64,000 nucleotides of DNA from Takakia lepidozioides (Eukaryota; Streptophyta; Takakiopsida; Takakiales; Takakiaceae). Where the stretch lies: the NCBI GenBank assembly GCA_030704615.1, contig CM060733.1:18166001-18230000 (forward strand), given 5' to 3'. This document shows, one piece after another, positions 37,311 to 48,191 of the stretch. How positions within the stretch are numbered: the first letter of the stretch is position 1; every line of letters begins with the position of its first letter. The notes under the pieces are model-generated. The model ran no database searches, was not told the origin of the DNA, and was given only the letters and a program-made list of their open reading frames with translations. A program made the position numbers and the translations under genes.

Positions 37311-39838
37311 TTGATCAGGCTTCGTCGCTCGGACAAATCGGCATCGCATTCATCCCATCGCTGCACCCCCTTCTACCAGGGAGCTTCCCCGCACGCCATC
37401 CTGGCAGTCTTGTGTGCACATCTCCCATGGCGGAAAACCCGAGCGCTACAGTGTACTGCCCTCCTCACGAGCATAGAGCTTCATTTCCGTGCAGAGGGGC
37501 ACACCTGCCGGGTGATGGAGAAATATCTGTGCGTTCGATACCACCTGAAACCGGGGTCGGTTTTTTTGGAGGAGGAAAGGAAGGACTCAAACGGCCTTGT
37601 TGTCGAGAGTATTGTTGTGCTCCACGATGATTTCGGCGATGGCAGGGAATGGCGAGTTCCACCATCGGACAGCGTCATATACAGGGCTGTTGGGGACTTC
37701 ATTTGCCCGCCAAATGCACCGTCTATCCTGGCGCCTTCCACGAAACAATCCGCGAATCAGAGAGTGGGTACCTCAAAGAGAGAAGTCCGCAACGAAGTAA
37801 ATCTAGAGCCGAACCCATCCATGAAGACGACCGAGAACCGGGTTGTTCACAACCTGTCCGACTCAGACGAGTCATGGAAGTTCCGAGGTCATCCTGGAGA
37901 TCAGGCAAGTCCTCAATGGACGTCAGTGGAGGAGGGAGTCATATTCCCAGCACGAGCACCGCAGTTCGATCTATTCTAGAAATTCTGCGAGGGCTTCACC
38001 TGGAAGGACACCGGTCGGAGCTGGCCGGGCTGGACTACAGCGTTCACAATTAAATCGGTTACATGCCTTCCCGCCGACGTCGACGGTAATATCTTCTTTG
38101 AGTTCCCTCCTCGGGCGGACTACTCGAGGGCGTCCGGAATGTTGACAGATATGGATAGAAAATGACGGTCATCCTTGGTGCGTTACCAAAACCACCAGCA
38201 TGAAGATGCTGATGGTGTGCGGTGCGCTACGTTGTTGTGCGGGCGCGTTGCGGTGTTTCTCTCCCAACTTGCTTCCACTTTAAATCCAGAGGTCACAGGA
38301 ACGAGACCGATTGGACAGGCACAGCTCACCAACCATTTCGAGCTCAGGAGAAGGTTCCGAACTCCACATTTAAGTGTGCGCATTGCAAAGAACCACCACA
38401 CTGCATGTCTGTTTGTAATGCCAAGCAGTTCTATGTGTTGCACCGTTTTCCTGACCTCACCCGAGCTTGCATACACGTTGGTTCCCATTGTCACAAATTG
38501 GCGAGGGGGGAACTCGCGGGAGGCTGCCCACGAAGCAGAGCAGCTCGTTCAGGAGGAGGTTAAGTTGAGACCGGGTGCCAAACCCAAACAGATACAGCTC
38601 CAAGCCGCCCATAAGATGGCATTGGCCAGAATTATGTCGGAAGACGGCTCCGATAGAGTTCCTCTCGACGAGAAGGAATGGAGGCATTGCTGGAGTCGGT
38701 GTCCCACGTATGTTTCACCGAATGTCCGAAACCACATTGTCTCATGCAAACAGAAAATTGGGCGTGGCTCGGATATGCACTCCATTCTGGAGGTGAAGCG
38801 ACGATGTGGATATGACTACATTCATGGAAGTAGGTTTCCAGGACAAGGGACTGAGGCAGATCGTTGTTTCGTATCAAATGTCCACGTGTGGACCTGGCAG
38901 TGGCGTCGAACTGGTCGACAGGATGACGAGTGGAACTTGTCAAACAGTTGGGTCATGTTCGACCATATCAAGCGAATTAACAAATCACCAGTGGGTGACA
39001 ATGGGTGCACATGTCTACGACACCCACTGCAGGATGCTAATGACAATTGCTATTTGTGAGATGAAAGGAGAGGACACCAATCGGAGATGCTTCTTTGGCA
39101 GGGAATAAACGAACAGATGGCCAAGGCGGGATTGCCCCCTCCCAATTTCCGTGGTTTCATGGCGGACAACGCACAAGCAAATTGGGCTGCCATCCGAAGG
39201 GTGTACGGGCAAGACCCCAATGTTCCCATGGAAGGCAAGGAGAGATCTTGTGGGTTCCATTTTCTGCAGAGCCTTTCGCAGTACACACCAGGCTCGTGGC
39301 GCCAGATTTCAGAGAGGAGCACCGTTCCATGTGCCTTGCGTGGAAGCGCGCTCCCACCTTGGATGATGCAGAGACACAGTTTGCATGCATACGGGCTTGG
39401 TGGACATCGTCAGGTGCTGTAAGGAAATCAGACGAGGGAGCAATGGTCAGTTGGCTAGCATGGTGGCATTATCGTTTCCTCCAGTTCAGCGACTATATGC
39501 GGGAGGTGAGTTGCACGAATTCGCGTCCGTTGGATATTATTCTTGGCCATATTTGTAACTTTGCTTGTAACCTGAACCTGCTTGTGCAGGAAATGTGGTT
39601 CGACTCCGACACCGACATGCCCACGACAAACATGGCCGAATCAGTGCACTCTTCTGCGTGCCTCTCTGCGGCGCATCTGGTGGACATCCTCACTGCACAA
39701 CGGAGGACATTGTGAGGTCAATTAATGCAGCAATGCAGTACAACGAGTTCTTGAAAGGGAAACAGTGGCTTGGGGCCGGACAGGCAGAAATGCTGATGCG
39801 ACTGCCTCCAGATCGAAGGAATCCTCGTAAGTGGGGGC
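37311..39838 (+). pseudogene. Transposase-like protein (MULE/DDE-type suspected), broken and cut by gap
   Basis: Coding pieces lie in several plus frames. The first is 37311-37976 (EKYLCVRYHLKPGSVF), then an in-frame TAG, then continued coding to 38163. Next is a possible zinc-binding piece (FKCAHCKEPPH, near 38370). A frame change near 38515 leads to a helical stretch (38520-38800). Blocks that look catalytic follow: MGAHVYDTHCRMLMTIAICE (about 38998), FRGFMADNAQANWAAIRRVY (about 39150) and TTNMAESVHSSACLS after a short intron (about 39508-39590). The D...D...E spacing and the ADNAQANW and NMAESVH blocks resemble a transposase-like family I associate with non-seed plant genomes. Shifts near 38515, 38800, 39090 and 39290, plus the stop, indicate a dead copy or assembly errors. 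The 3' end runs into the N gap. Confidence 0.55.
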
Positions 39839-40339
39839 GNNNNNNNNNNNNNNNNNNNNNNNNNNNNNNNNNNNNNNNNNNNNNNNNNNNNNNNNNNNNN
39901 NNNNNNNNNNNNNNNNNNNNNNNNNNNNNNNNNNNNNNNNNNNNNNNNNNNNNNNNNNNNNNNNNNNNNNNNNNNNNNNNNNNNNNNNNNNNNNNNNNNN
40001 NNNNNNNNNNNNNNNNNNNNNNNNNNNNNNNNNNNNNNNNNNNNNNNNNNNNNNNNNNNNNNNNNNNNNNNNNNNNNNNNNNNNNNNNNNNNNNNNNNNN
40101 NNNNNNNNNNNNNNNNNNNNNNNNNNNNNNNNNNNNNNNNNNNNNNNNNNNNNNNNNNNNNNNNNNNNNNNNNNNNNNNNNNNNNNNNNNNNNNNNNNNN
40201 NNNNNNNNNNNNNNNNNNNNNNNNNNNNNNNNNNNNNNNNNNNNNNNNNNNNNNNNNNNNNNNNNNNNNNNNNNNNNNNNNNNNNNNNNNNNNNNNNNNN
40301 NNNNNNNNNNNNNNNNNNNNNNNNNNNNNNNNNNNNNNN
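39839..40339. other. Assembly gap (N)
   Basis: 501 unknown bases. The right end of the proposed mobile element and the transposase C-terminus would fall here. Confidence 0.99.
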
Positions 40340-40605
40340 AAAATGCAACGTTGCGTATAGAATACAGCAGACTACACCAAAGCACCAATTTGGATCCGCA
40401 ATGTAACTTGCCTATTACATGGCATCCATTCATCAGTAAGGCCAAAAACCTCGACTTGCTGTCTTACAAATAACAAAGGTGATCATGCTTGGTGATGAGA
40501 ACATCAGGTCAAAAATTGCTCCATTCAGCGGATCTCCTCAAATACCAGAATCGTTCTCTTCGTAGGGTACTGAGATTTGGCAGCCTTCCCGTAACCAAGG
40601 TAAAA

Positions 40606-41518
40606 CTAATCCCTGTCCACATTGATTCCATTTTCAATAACGGTCCCCACAATGGCCGCCAGTCGACCCTCATACTTCTCCCCCTTCCGAAGCTCAAACA
40701 GAACGGAATAAACATCGGCCTCCTTAGCCCTCTCCGCCAGAGTCTGCCCTATGATCTTGCATGCAGAGAAATCCTTGTACGATTTCAGTTTGCTGCGAAA
40801 TTCCTTCGCATTCGTGTTTGCAACTGCGACCACTTTGCTGGTAACGCGATGCATAATGCTGGAATGGATGTACTTAGTAGACAGAAAGACATCAAGCACA
40901 AAGGGCCTCATATATTTTTCGGTCCGTACTTTGAAGGATTTCTTGCCATTGTTCTTTTTTTTCTCCTCTACCTCCTTCTTCTTGGAGTTCCAATGCGGAA
41001 TTTCCGCCTCCACGGCCTGTCCATCATAACCATCGTCCCAAGCAGTGCCATAATCGTCCTCGTCCATCTCACCTGCTCGGCCACACCTCTGTAATCCCCG
41101 GAAAAACCATATCCCCGTCAAATGCTGAGCACGCAATCTACATTCTAAGTAATGGTACTCCTTTGAAGGAGAACATAGGGCAAACAATCTCCCCATGAGT
41201 GCATTTTATGCCCGCCCTCCATTCTGCTTCTCTCTCTTTCTCTCCTTTACAGTAGATGGATTTAGCCTTGAGCTACTGCATCAGAAACTTAACCTGAAAT
41301 CAACCACAGTTGGAGAGAGTAAGTGATCTTGATAAGCACACCTCCCAGCCACCTGTATTTTTCCTTCCACTTCCACTGCGAGTGACGTACTCCATTGAAG
41401 AGTCCCATGGTAGAGGAGTTGTATCACGAGACAAGTTGAGAAGAAGAGAGTGGTCCACAAGGTACCGCGCTGCTGCAGTTGCTCTGCCGTTGCTCTGCAA
41501 GGCCCTCAGGCCCGCCAT
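40606..41518 (-). CDS. Ribosomal protein uL18, mitochondrial type
   Basis: Two exons, 41518-41342 and 41088-40606, join in phase 0 with a GTGTGC donor and a GATTACAG acceptor, giving 219 aa. The first exon encodes an Arg/Ala/Leu-rich presequence (MAGLRALQSNGRATAAARYL), typical of mitochondrial import. The second begins with an acidic stretch (MDEDDYGTAWDDG) and then the L18p/L5e fold: RPFVLDVFLSTKYIHSSIMH, HRVTSKVVAVANTNAKEFR, CKIIGQTLAERAKEADVY and EGRLAAIVGTVIENGI. Family members bind 5S rRNA or the central protuberance of the large subunit. The conserved block matches plant organelle-type L18 proteins rather than cytosolic eL5. An ATG 90 bp upstream (41608) is in frame but gives a poorer presequence. 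It is divergent from the DnaJ-like gene, about 290 bp apart, so a shared promoter is plausible. Confidence 0.85.
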
Positions 41519-41804
41519 AGCTTCCCAGCTCCAAACTGTGCAGCAGGGTTTGCAGAAACTATCCTCGGACGTCGGTTCATTGACGAACACGAACGTCGAC
41601 CCCTTCAACGGACACCCTACCTACAAACGAATTCACGACGATAGGGTGACGATGACGCAGGATCGTTGAGAAGTTCCTTCGTTCTGATATCCGCTCGACG
41701 TTCGTTGACAATCTCCACGTAGGAGATTGTACCTTATCAGGTCTAGTCGTCTAGCGTCTGTCTACTCGTCTCTCTGCCCATATCCGTTTCTTCCTGTTGC
41801 AGCT

Positions 41805-42900
41805 ATGGCGTCTCTCTCTCTCATCCAAGCGCCTAATATCAGCGGACCAGTGGTGGCTCTGGCAAATTCAGCTACCCGTTCTCTCTCCCATCCTCTCCGC
41901 CTTTCTGGTTTCTCGAAATCGCGGGTTTCGTCCCAAAACTCGTCGTCATTGGGCCTGAAGAAGAGAGTTGGCAGGGGGCGCCCAGGAGTGGTTTGTGCAG
42001 CTGGGGATGTTTCTGCAGCTGGCACAAACTATTTGATTGCTGGAGCTGTGGCCATAGCTTTGATCGGAACAGCTCTTCCAGTTCTGTTTTCACGAAAGGA
42101 TCTGTGAGTCAGTTGACCCACTGCTGCAGAAGTCTCGATTTATGTAGGAGCTGTAAGTGTTTTGATTCTATTTGCTGTGATGCTAATCAATAAGACACTC
42201 GACATTACATAGAGGAGGTCTTGGCTCTTATTACTAGCAATGCCACCTCCACCATTCTGCTGGCAGTTGCATCCTTCTCGGAACTAGATGTTTACTGAGG
42301 CCAGAACGAGTATTTCTATATTGTGACAATGACGTGCGTGTTGAATGGCTGAACTAGGCTAGTATTCTCTCACAATGTTTCTCCAATTTGCAGTAAATGG
42401 GTTCATAAGATATTCTCTGTACCAGTGCAGTACATTGGTACACTCTTAAGTTTCCCGAGCAGTCAGTCGCTTTAATTGATTTTCTCTTTTCTCTTTTCTC
42501 TCTCTCCCTGTAAGCAAAATGTGCATCATGAAGCTTGCTCATGGGAGGGCTTGCTGGCTTGGCGTGGGTGAAGGTGCCCTGACTGTGACGGGGCGGGTTT
42601 CATCAGGGCGCCAAATTCTGGCGCTCTTAAGGCCAATGCTGCGAGGAAGGACCTTGCTCAGATCGTATGCAAAAGATGCAATGGGCTTGGCAAAATTGGT
42701 ACGTCTCTATCTTGACTGGGTCCGAAGAGATGAAGACCTTCTCAAGTCCTCCAAGGGGTCAGGCCACAGTCTCTCCAGGAACATTTGTACAAGACCTGCT
42801 TTTCAATATGCACAAAGACCATGTCTACTTTGTTAACCTCATACTCACCACTTCCAAGCTGATGGCTGTTGTGTCTGCAGGTCAAATTGACAAAGTCTAA
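41805..42900 (+). CDS. Small DnaJ-type zinc-finger protein, plastid-targeted
   Basis: Three exons, 41805-42103, 42574-42698 and 42881-42900, join with GT-AG introns and matching phases to give 147 aa. Residues 1 to about 65 are Ser/Arg-rich (MASLSLIQAPNISGPVVALA) like a chloroplast transit peptide. A hydrophobic segment follows (NYLIAGAVAIALIGTALPVL), suggesting a thylakoid or envelope anchor. The C-terminus holds two CxxCxGxG motifs, CPDCDGAGF and CKRCNGLGKIG, and ends in QIDKV. Known of the family: single-anchor proteins with the DnaJ cysteine-rich zinc finger but no J domain act as thiol or assembly factors in plastids (for example LQY1, BSD2, PSA2). Which one this corresponds to is not decided. 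An in-frame ATG at 41727 would add 26 residues. Confidence 0.87.
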
Positions 42901-43653
42901 ATGCGAGTGGACGGCCTAAGGCTACTCAAAGGATGTGAAGCTTAGATCTGAGCAGTGGAGAACACTTCATTTCATGTGTAAATACAAGCTCAGGGAGCAT
43001 TGTGTGGGTTGTATCTTGAGATCTTTCTGATTGAATTGACCTCTCAAAATACATTTTGTGAGAGTCTCTTCCTATGTCATTTGCTTTTGAAGAAAAACAA
43101 ATCCCAAAACATGCTTAATTGAATCCATGAACTATTTGGTGATGTGCCCCCACCAATCAGCAGCTAGTCCTTATCTCCAATCACATTGTGCGTCATCACG
43201 GGAAGAGTACACCTCCCGCTTGGCGAGACTGCCTCTTACTATGACAGTCAGTAGGTGGAGGCCGGGTTCTAACCTGCTCCATCCCCCTCCTTTGCAGAAG
43301 GCAAATGGAGCACAGGCCAGGCCCTTCTATCCTCTCTGCTTTTTTTTTCCATCTAGCTCTTGGACGATTTAGATGCAGTCAGGCTTTGACGTCCCGGTTG
43401 CCCAGGACGCCCCGGTTCCACGGAACACTTGATCCATCCTCCGATCTCAGGCATTTATCTACCTCCCGGCTATTACCCTTTTACGTTTGTCTGTTGATGT
43501 TTGGGACCTTTTCCAACACATTTACAAAAAAAGTCATGAATGTTCGTCGGCATCTTTAAGAAAAATTGGCCTCCATCAAGTTCAAGAACCAGTGCGAGCA
43601 AGGAGCTGGTCCACCGCCATTTAATGGAGACAAACAAGGTACAGCTCCAAGAG
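42901..43653. other. Intergenic, no gene seen
   Basis: It holds the 3' flank of the DnaJ-like gene and, at its right end, the genomic flank displaced by the copia insertion. A short T/C-rich tract lies at 43341. No open frame with support was found. Confidence 0.45.
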
Positions 43654-43960
43654 TGTTGGAAGTAATTAAACATATCTAGAAGACTAAGAGTCTTGAAGGT
43701 CAAAGGTTTAGAAGTCTAAGAGACTATCTTGTTTAACTCACCTTTGGAAGGTGAATGGCTAGAAGGTGGATGGTCACTATAGTGGAAGTGGAAATGACCA
43801 AGTAGGACTTCCTAGAGACCTTCTTGTACAAGCTCGGGGGTGAAGCCACTAGTCTAAGTGTAAGAGTATGATGGTGGTTTCTATGGTTGGGAGGAGAGCT
43901 TTAGTTTTAGCTGTAGTCTAAGACTTTAGTTCTTGTTCATGTTCTTGCTCAATTCTAACA
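43654..43960 (+). repeat. Copia 5' LTR
   Basis: Starts TGTTGGAAGTAATTAAAC and ends CAATTCTAACA. It is near-identical to the 3' LTR, which has an extra 12 bp from GAAGTG repeats. Confidence 0.95.
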
Positions 43961-44022
43961 TGGGATCAGAGCCACTCTTCTCTAGGTGAGAGTTGGTAGT
44001 TGAGATTGAGAGAACTTGATTA

Positions 44023-47000
44023 TGGCTAGAGCGTCATCTTCTAGCAATCCTCCTTCTATGTCTATGACGAGTGCATTAGATGTGAGAGTGGAAGATCGAT
44101 TCAATGGAGCTAACTATCAAACCTAGAAGTTTAGGATGGAGATGGTCCTTCTAGACAAAGATCTATGGGGAGTGGTTGATGGATCAGTCCCAAGACCTGA
44201 CACTATTGTTGGCCAAGCAATATGGGATAGGAAAGATCAGAAAACAAGAGCTAGCATCATCACAAGCTTGAGAGACAATCAGTTGCATCTCATTATAAGT
44301 GCTAAAAATGCTAAGGATGTTTGGGACAAGCTAGCAAGCATATATGAGACGAAGGATGTCACATCGCAAGTGGGAACTAATGTGACTGATGAACACGTCG
44401 CAGTGGTGTTATTGGCAACATTACCTGAATTTTGTGGTGTCTCTAGCAGGACAAACCAGCTTAATTATTGATGTTGTCATAGGACTTCTCCTCAATGAGG
44501 AAACAAGAAGAAAATGTCAAGGTACGTCTACAGAGGTAGACAGAGCTTTGTTCACAGGCAAGACTGGAGTAGTCTTGAATAGAAGACTCCCTTCACATGT
44601 ATCTCAGAAGTCCCAGAGGTTTCAAAAACCTCAATCTAGCTCAAAGATCAAAAAGGCCAAAGTAAGGTGCTTTTATTGCAAGAAACTTGGTCACATGATC
44701 AAGGATTGTAGAAAGCGCATTGCAGATGAGCGCAGCAGAGAGAGTCAAGGGAACATAGCTACTCATCAGAGGAACGCTATTCTATTTGTTGTGTCTCTCT
44801 CAGCCACTCCTAGACAGAAGCATGTGTGGTATGTTGATTCAGGAGCATCTCAACATATGAGTTCAGAGAGAGAGCATTTCTTATCATATAGATCTCTTTT
44901 ACCTACACAATATGTTCTTTTGGGAGATGATAGCAAGCATGTCATTGGTGGGGAATGCTCAGTCTCTCTTATGCTCAATGAAGGGGAAATCATAGAGGTG
45001 GAAAATGTCCTACATGTCCATACTTTAACAAAGAACCTGCTGCCTGTAAGGCAAATTGTTGCAAAGGGATACAAAGTGGTATTCCAAAATGAGAGTTGTA
45101 ATACAGATAGCAGGAGCTGTGGTAGTAAGAGCTATTCTTGAGGAGCTGTGGTAGTAAGAGCTATTCTTGATAATTGCTTGTATAGATTACCACATCATGT
45201 CTCTAATGCTCTTACCACATTTTCACCACAGTTGGGATCTACACCTGTCATATCAAAAACAGAGTTGTGGCATAGAAGGTTAGGTCATGTGAGCATTAAG
45301 AAGTTGAGACAGATGCAACTCTTAAGCCATCTTGTGGAAGGACTACCATTGAAGGAGATGAACGATATGCGTCTATGCAAAGGTTGTTTGGAAGGGAAGC
45401 AACATCGAGGTCAATTTCCTAAGGATGGTGGACAAAGAGCCACAAGTATATTGGAGATTGTACATTCTGATGTGTGCGGGCCAATGCAAACCACATCACT
45501 TGGAGGAGCAAGGTACTTTGTGACATTCATTGATGATTTGTCAAGGAGGGTTGTGGTGAATTTCCTAAGGCAGAAAAGTCAAGTGCTAGAGAAATTCAAA
45601 GAGTTCAAAGTACTTGTAGAAAAACAAACTGGAAAGCCTCTTAAGATTTTGAGATCTGACAATGGTGGTAAGTATATCTCAAAGGCTTTCAAGAATAGTC
45701 GTGGTGCTTGAACTGACAGTTTTGTCAAGAGAATGGAATAGCTTGACAGCTTACTGTTCTATATACACCTGAGCAGAATGATGTAGTTGAGCAGAATGGT
45801 GTAGCTGAGCGAACACTACAACAGATCGCGGTATTTATGACTGTATATATGACTATTCTGCAGTCATAAACGGTACATATGACTTCTATGACTGTAAGTC
45901 GTGCAAACCAAGTCAATAAAATGAGTACAGGATGGTACGGTCTGGATGACTACAGTCATATGAACCAAGTGATATCTCTCACTGCAGTCATATATACCAT
46001 ACTGCAGCCGCCGCTGCCGCGCCACGTGGCGAGGCGCAATTGATTTAAAAAATTAAATTAAATTAAAAAAACTGAAAAAATAAAAACATATGTCAAACGC
46101 CGCGTCGCACCGCATTGTGCCACGTGGCATAATGCATTTTATAATAATGAAAAAACCACGTGGCAGTCCATCTACGGTACCACGTACTATCCCTAGCTTA
46201 CCTACTAACCCTAAGGCCATCTTATCCATTTGATTGTACTGAGAGGAGTTTGAACTTGCAACCTCTTTACTATAAGAGTTATAGTTCACTACCTATTAAC
46301 CAATACACCCATTAGTCATTCATGTAATCATATGGTGTTTTAATTGTATTATACACACCAAATTAGAAAATCCCCAGTAGTCATCATGACTATGTAACCT
46401 CATCCATGTACACTGTAGTCATGGAAATGACTATGAATGATGAGCTAAATCTGGTCAATTGCCGTTGACCAGCCTTCCGCCCATTCCGGAGCCATGTAGT
46501 CATACAGACGACTATTTAGATAGTCGTTCATATGACTACAGTCGTATGAACGACTGCGGGAGGTCAATTTCATATAAAAACATGGTGCAGTCATGGTCAA
46601 AGTTATGAAAACCATGACTACCATGGTTTGGCAGTCATAACTACCGCGATCTGTTGTAGTGAGATGAATAGATCACTGCGAGAATTTGCAAGGAGTATGT
46701 TGAAAGAAGTGAATATTTCAAATCATTTTTGGGCAGAAGCTGTTGGCACTGCAGCATATCTTCACAACAGAATACCTACCAAATCAGTGTTGGGAAAAAC
46801 ACCAGAAGAGGTATGGAGTGGTCAGAAGCCTAGAGTGGCTCATTGTAGGATTTTTGGATGTCGTGCATATGTCCATATTCCTACTCAGAAGCGAAGGGAG
46901 TGTTTGGGAAGGGATTAGGCACCGGGTAGGTACTTTGACGGCCCAGTTTGTCCTTTTGCATGATGACACCCACTTTTACAATATATGCACCGCGGTGTGC

Positions 47001-47843
47001 TTCGCCCTAGTGACCACATGTTCGCTTTTAAGCATGCCCCCGTCTTCCCCTGTCCGCGTGGCACATTCTCTGAGTTTGATTTCCAAGAAGGACATGAACC
47101 TTACAAAGGACATGACACCTAAGACTCAAGAAAAGCAGGAGGATATGATGAAAACTCTTTATCAAAGCGCAGTTGGCAGTTTGATGTATTGCATGGTTTA
47201 TACTAGGCCAGACATTGCACATTCAGTGGGAGTGGTTTCACAATTTCTTTCAAATCTCGGACAAACCGATTGGAAAGCAGTGAAGAGGATATTTCGATAT
47301 CTAAAATGAACATCAACCTCTGGTCTACTCTACAAGAAAGTGGAAGATCCAAGCTTGTTGGGGTTTGCTGATGCTGACTGGGCAGGAAACGTTGATAGTA
47401 GAAAATCAACTTCAGGCCATTGTTTTCTCCTAGCAGGTGGAGCTGTATCTTGGTCTAGCAAATGACAAGTTGCAACAGCGTTGTCATCAACAGAAGCTGA
47501 GTACATGTCCATTACACAAGCAGCAAATGAGGCTATTTGGTTACGGAAGTTGCTTGGAGATTTGGGTCATCTCCAATCACTACCTACGACTCTCTATTGT
47601 GACAATCAAAGTGCGATTGCACTGAGTCAGAATCCGAAGTATCATTCAAGGACGAAACACATTGAAGTGCAACATCACTACATACGGGAAGTTGTATGCA
47701 AGGGAGAGATCAATGTGATCTATTGTACTACAGGAGATATGATTGCGGATGTTTTGACGAAGAGTCTACCACAAACAAAACACATGAAGTGTTCAGCCTT
47801 ACTTGGTGTCTCTTCTCCAAAGACAAACGAAGTAGCTCAATGA
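44023..47843 (+). pseudogene. Copia gag-pol polyprotein, defective
   Basis: The gag region starts near 44023 and has a stop after about 35 codons. The zinc knuckle reads CFYCKKLGHMIKDC (near 44670). The protease active site is WYVDSGASQHM (near 44830). The integrase follows: WHRRLGHVSIKKLRQMQ, CKGCLEGKQ and HSDVCGPMQT up to KILRSDNGG (near 45660), interrupted by the CACTA-like insertion and resuming with FARSMLKEV to about 46915. Most of the reverse transcriptase, including the YVDD box, is missing. Only its end (YTRPDIAHSVG, near 47200) and RNase H (DADWAGN, TEAEYMS, DNQSAI) remain. It cannot move by itself. Confidence 0.9.
45814..46661. mobile_element. CACTA-like non-autonomous inverted-repeat element
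   Basis: The ends CACTACAACAGATCGCGGTA (45814-45833) and its exact reverse complement (46642-46661) extend to 29 of 30 matching bases. They begin with CACTA as in En/Spm elements. Subterminal DNA is dense in CAGTCAT / ATGACTG words in both orientations, as CACTA elements usually are. It interrupts the copia integrase between the codons for NGVAER and MNRSLREF. The 3-bp flanks do not match, so the target duplication is not visible. Confidence 0.8.
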
Positions 47844-47864
47844 TATGGTTTAATTGAGTGGGAG

Positions 47865-48183
47865 TGTTGGAAGTAATTAAACATATCTAGAAGACTAAGA
47901 GTCTTGAAGGCCAAAGGTTTAGAAGTCTAAGAGACTATCTTGTTTAACTCACATTTGGAAGGTGAATGGCTAGAAGGTGGATGGTCACCATAGTGGAAGT
48001 GGAAGTGGAAGTGGAAGTGACCAAGTAGGACTTCCTAGAGACCTTCTTGTACAAGCTCGGGGGTGAAGCCACTAGTCTAAGTGTAAGAGTATGATGGTGG
48101 TTTCTATGGTTGGGAGGAGAGCTTTAGTTTTAGCTGTAGTCTAAGACTTTAGTTCTTGTTCATGTTCTTGCTCAATTCTAAGA
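47865..48183 (+). repeat. Copia 3' LTR
   Basis: Same sequence as the 5' LTR except for a few substitutions, a GAAGTG expansion and CA to GA at the last dinucleotide. Confidence 0.95.
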
Positions 48184-48191
48184 AAGAGCTC

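Larger units (their letters stand above)
43654..48183 (+). mobile_element. Ty1/copia LTR retrotransposon, deleted and nested
   Basis: LTRs of 307 and 319 bp (43654-43960 and 47865-48183) flank gag and pol remnants. The host 5-mer AAGAG lies on both sides (43649-43653 and 48184-48188), a perfect target-site duplication. Right after the 5' LTR, TGGGATCAGAGCC serves as primer-binding site, one base off the usual copia TGGTATCAGAGC. A purine tract TTGAGTGGGAG precedes the 3' LTR. It landed eight bases past the stop codon of the 71-aa gene on the minus strand. Confidence 0.95.

Noticed and set aside
37481-39693. Minus-strand frames over the transposase-like gene
   Set aside because: Shadows of the plus-strand coding pieces; none carries a motif.
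39595-40473. Long frames across the N gap on both strands
   Set aside because: They are open only because N codons are not stops.
40489-41094. 201-codon plus-strand frame
   Set aside because: It is the antisense of the uL18 gene; the minus strand has the conserved L18 blocks and a valid splice.
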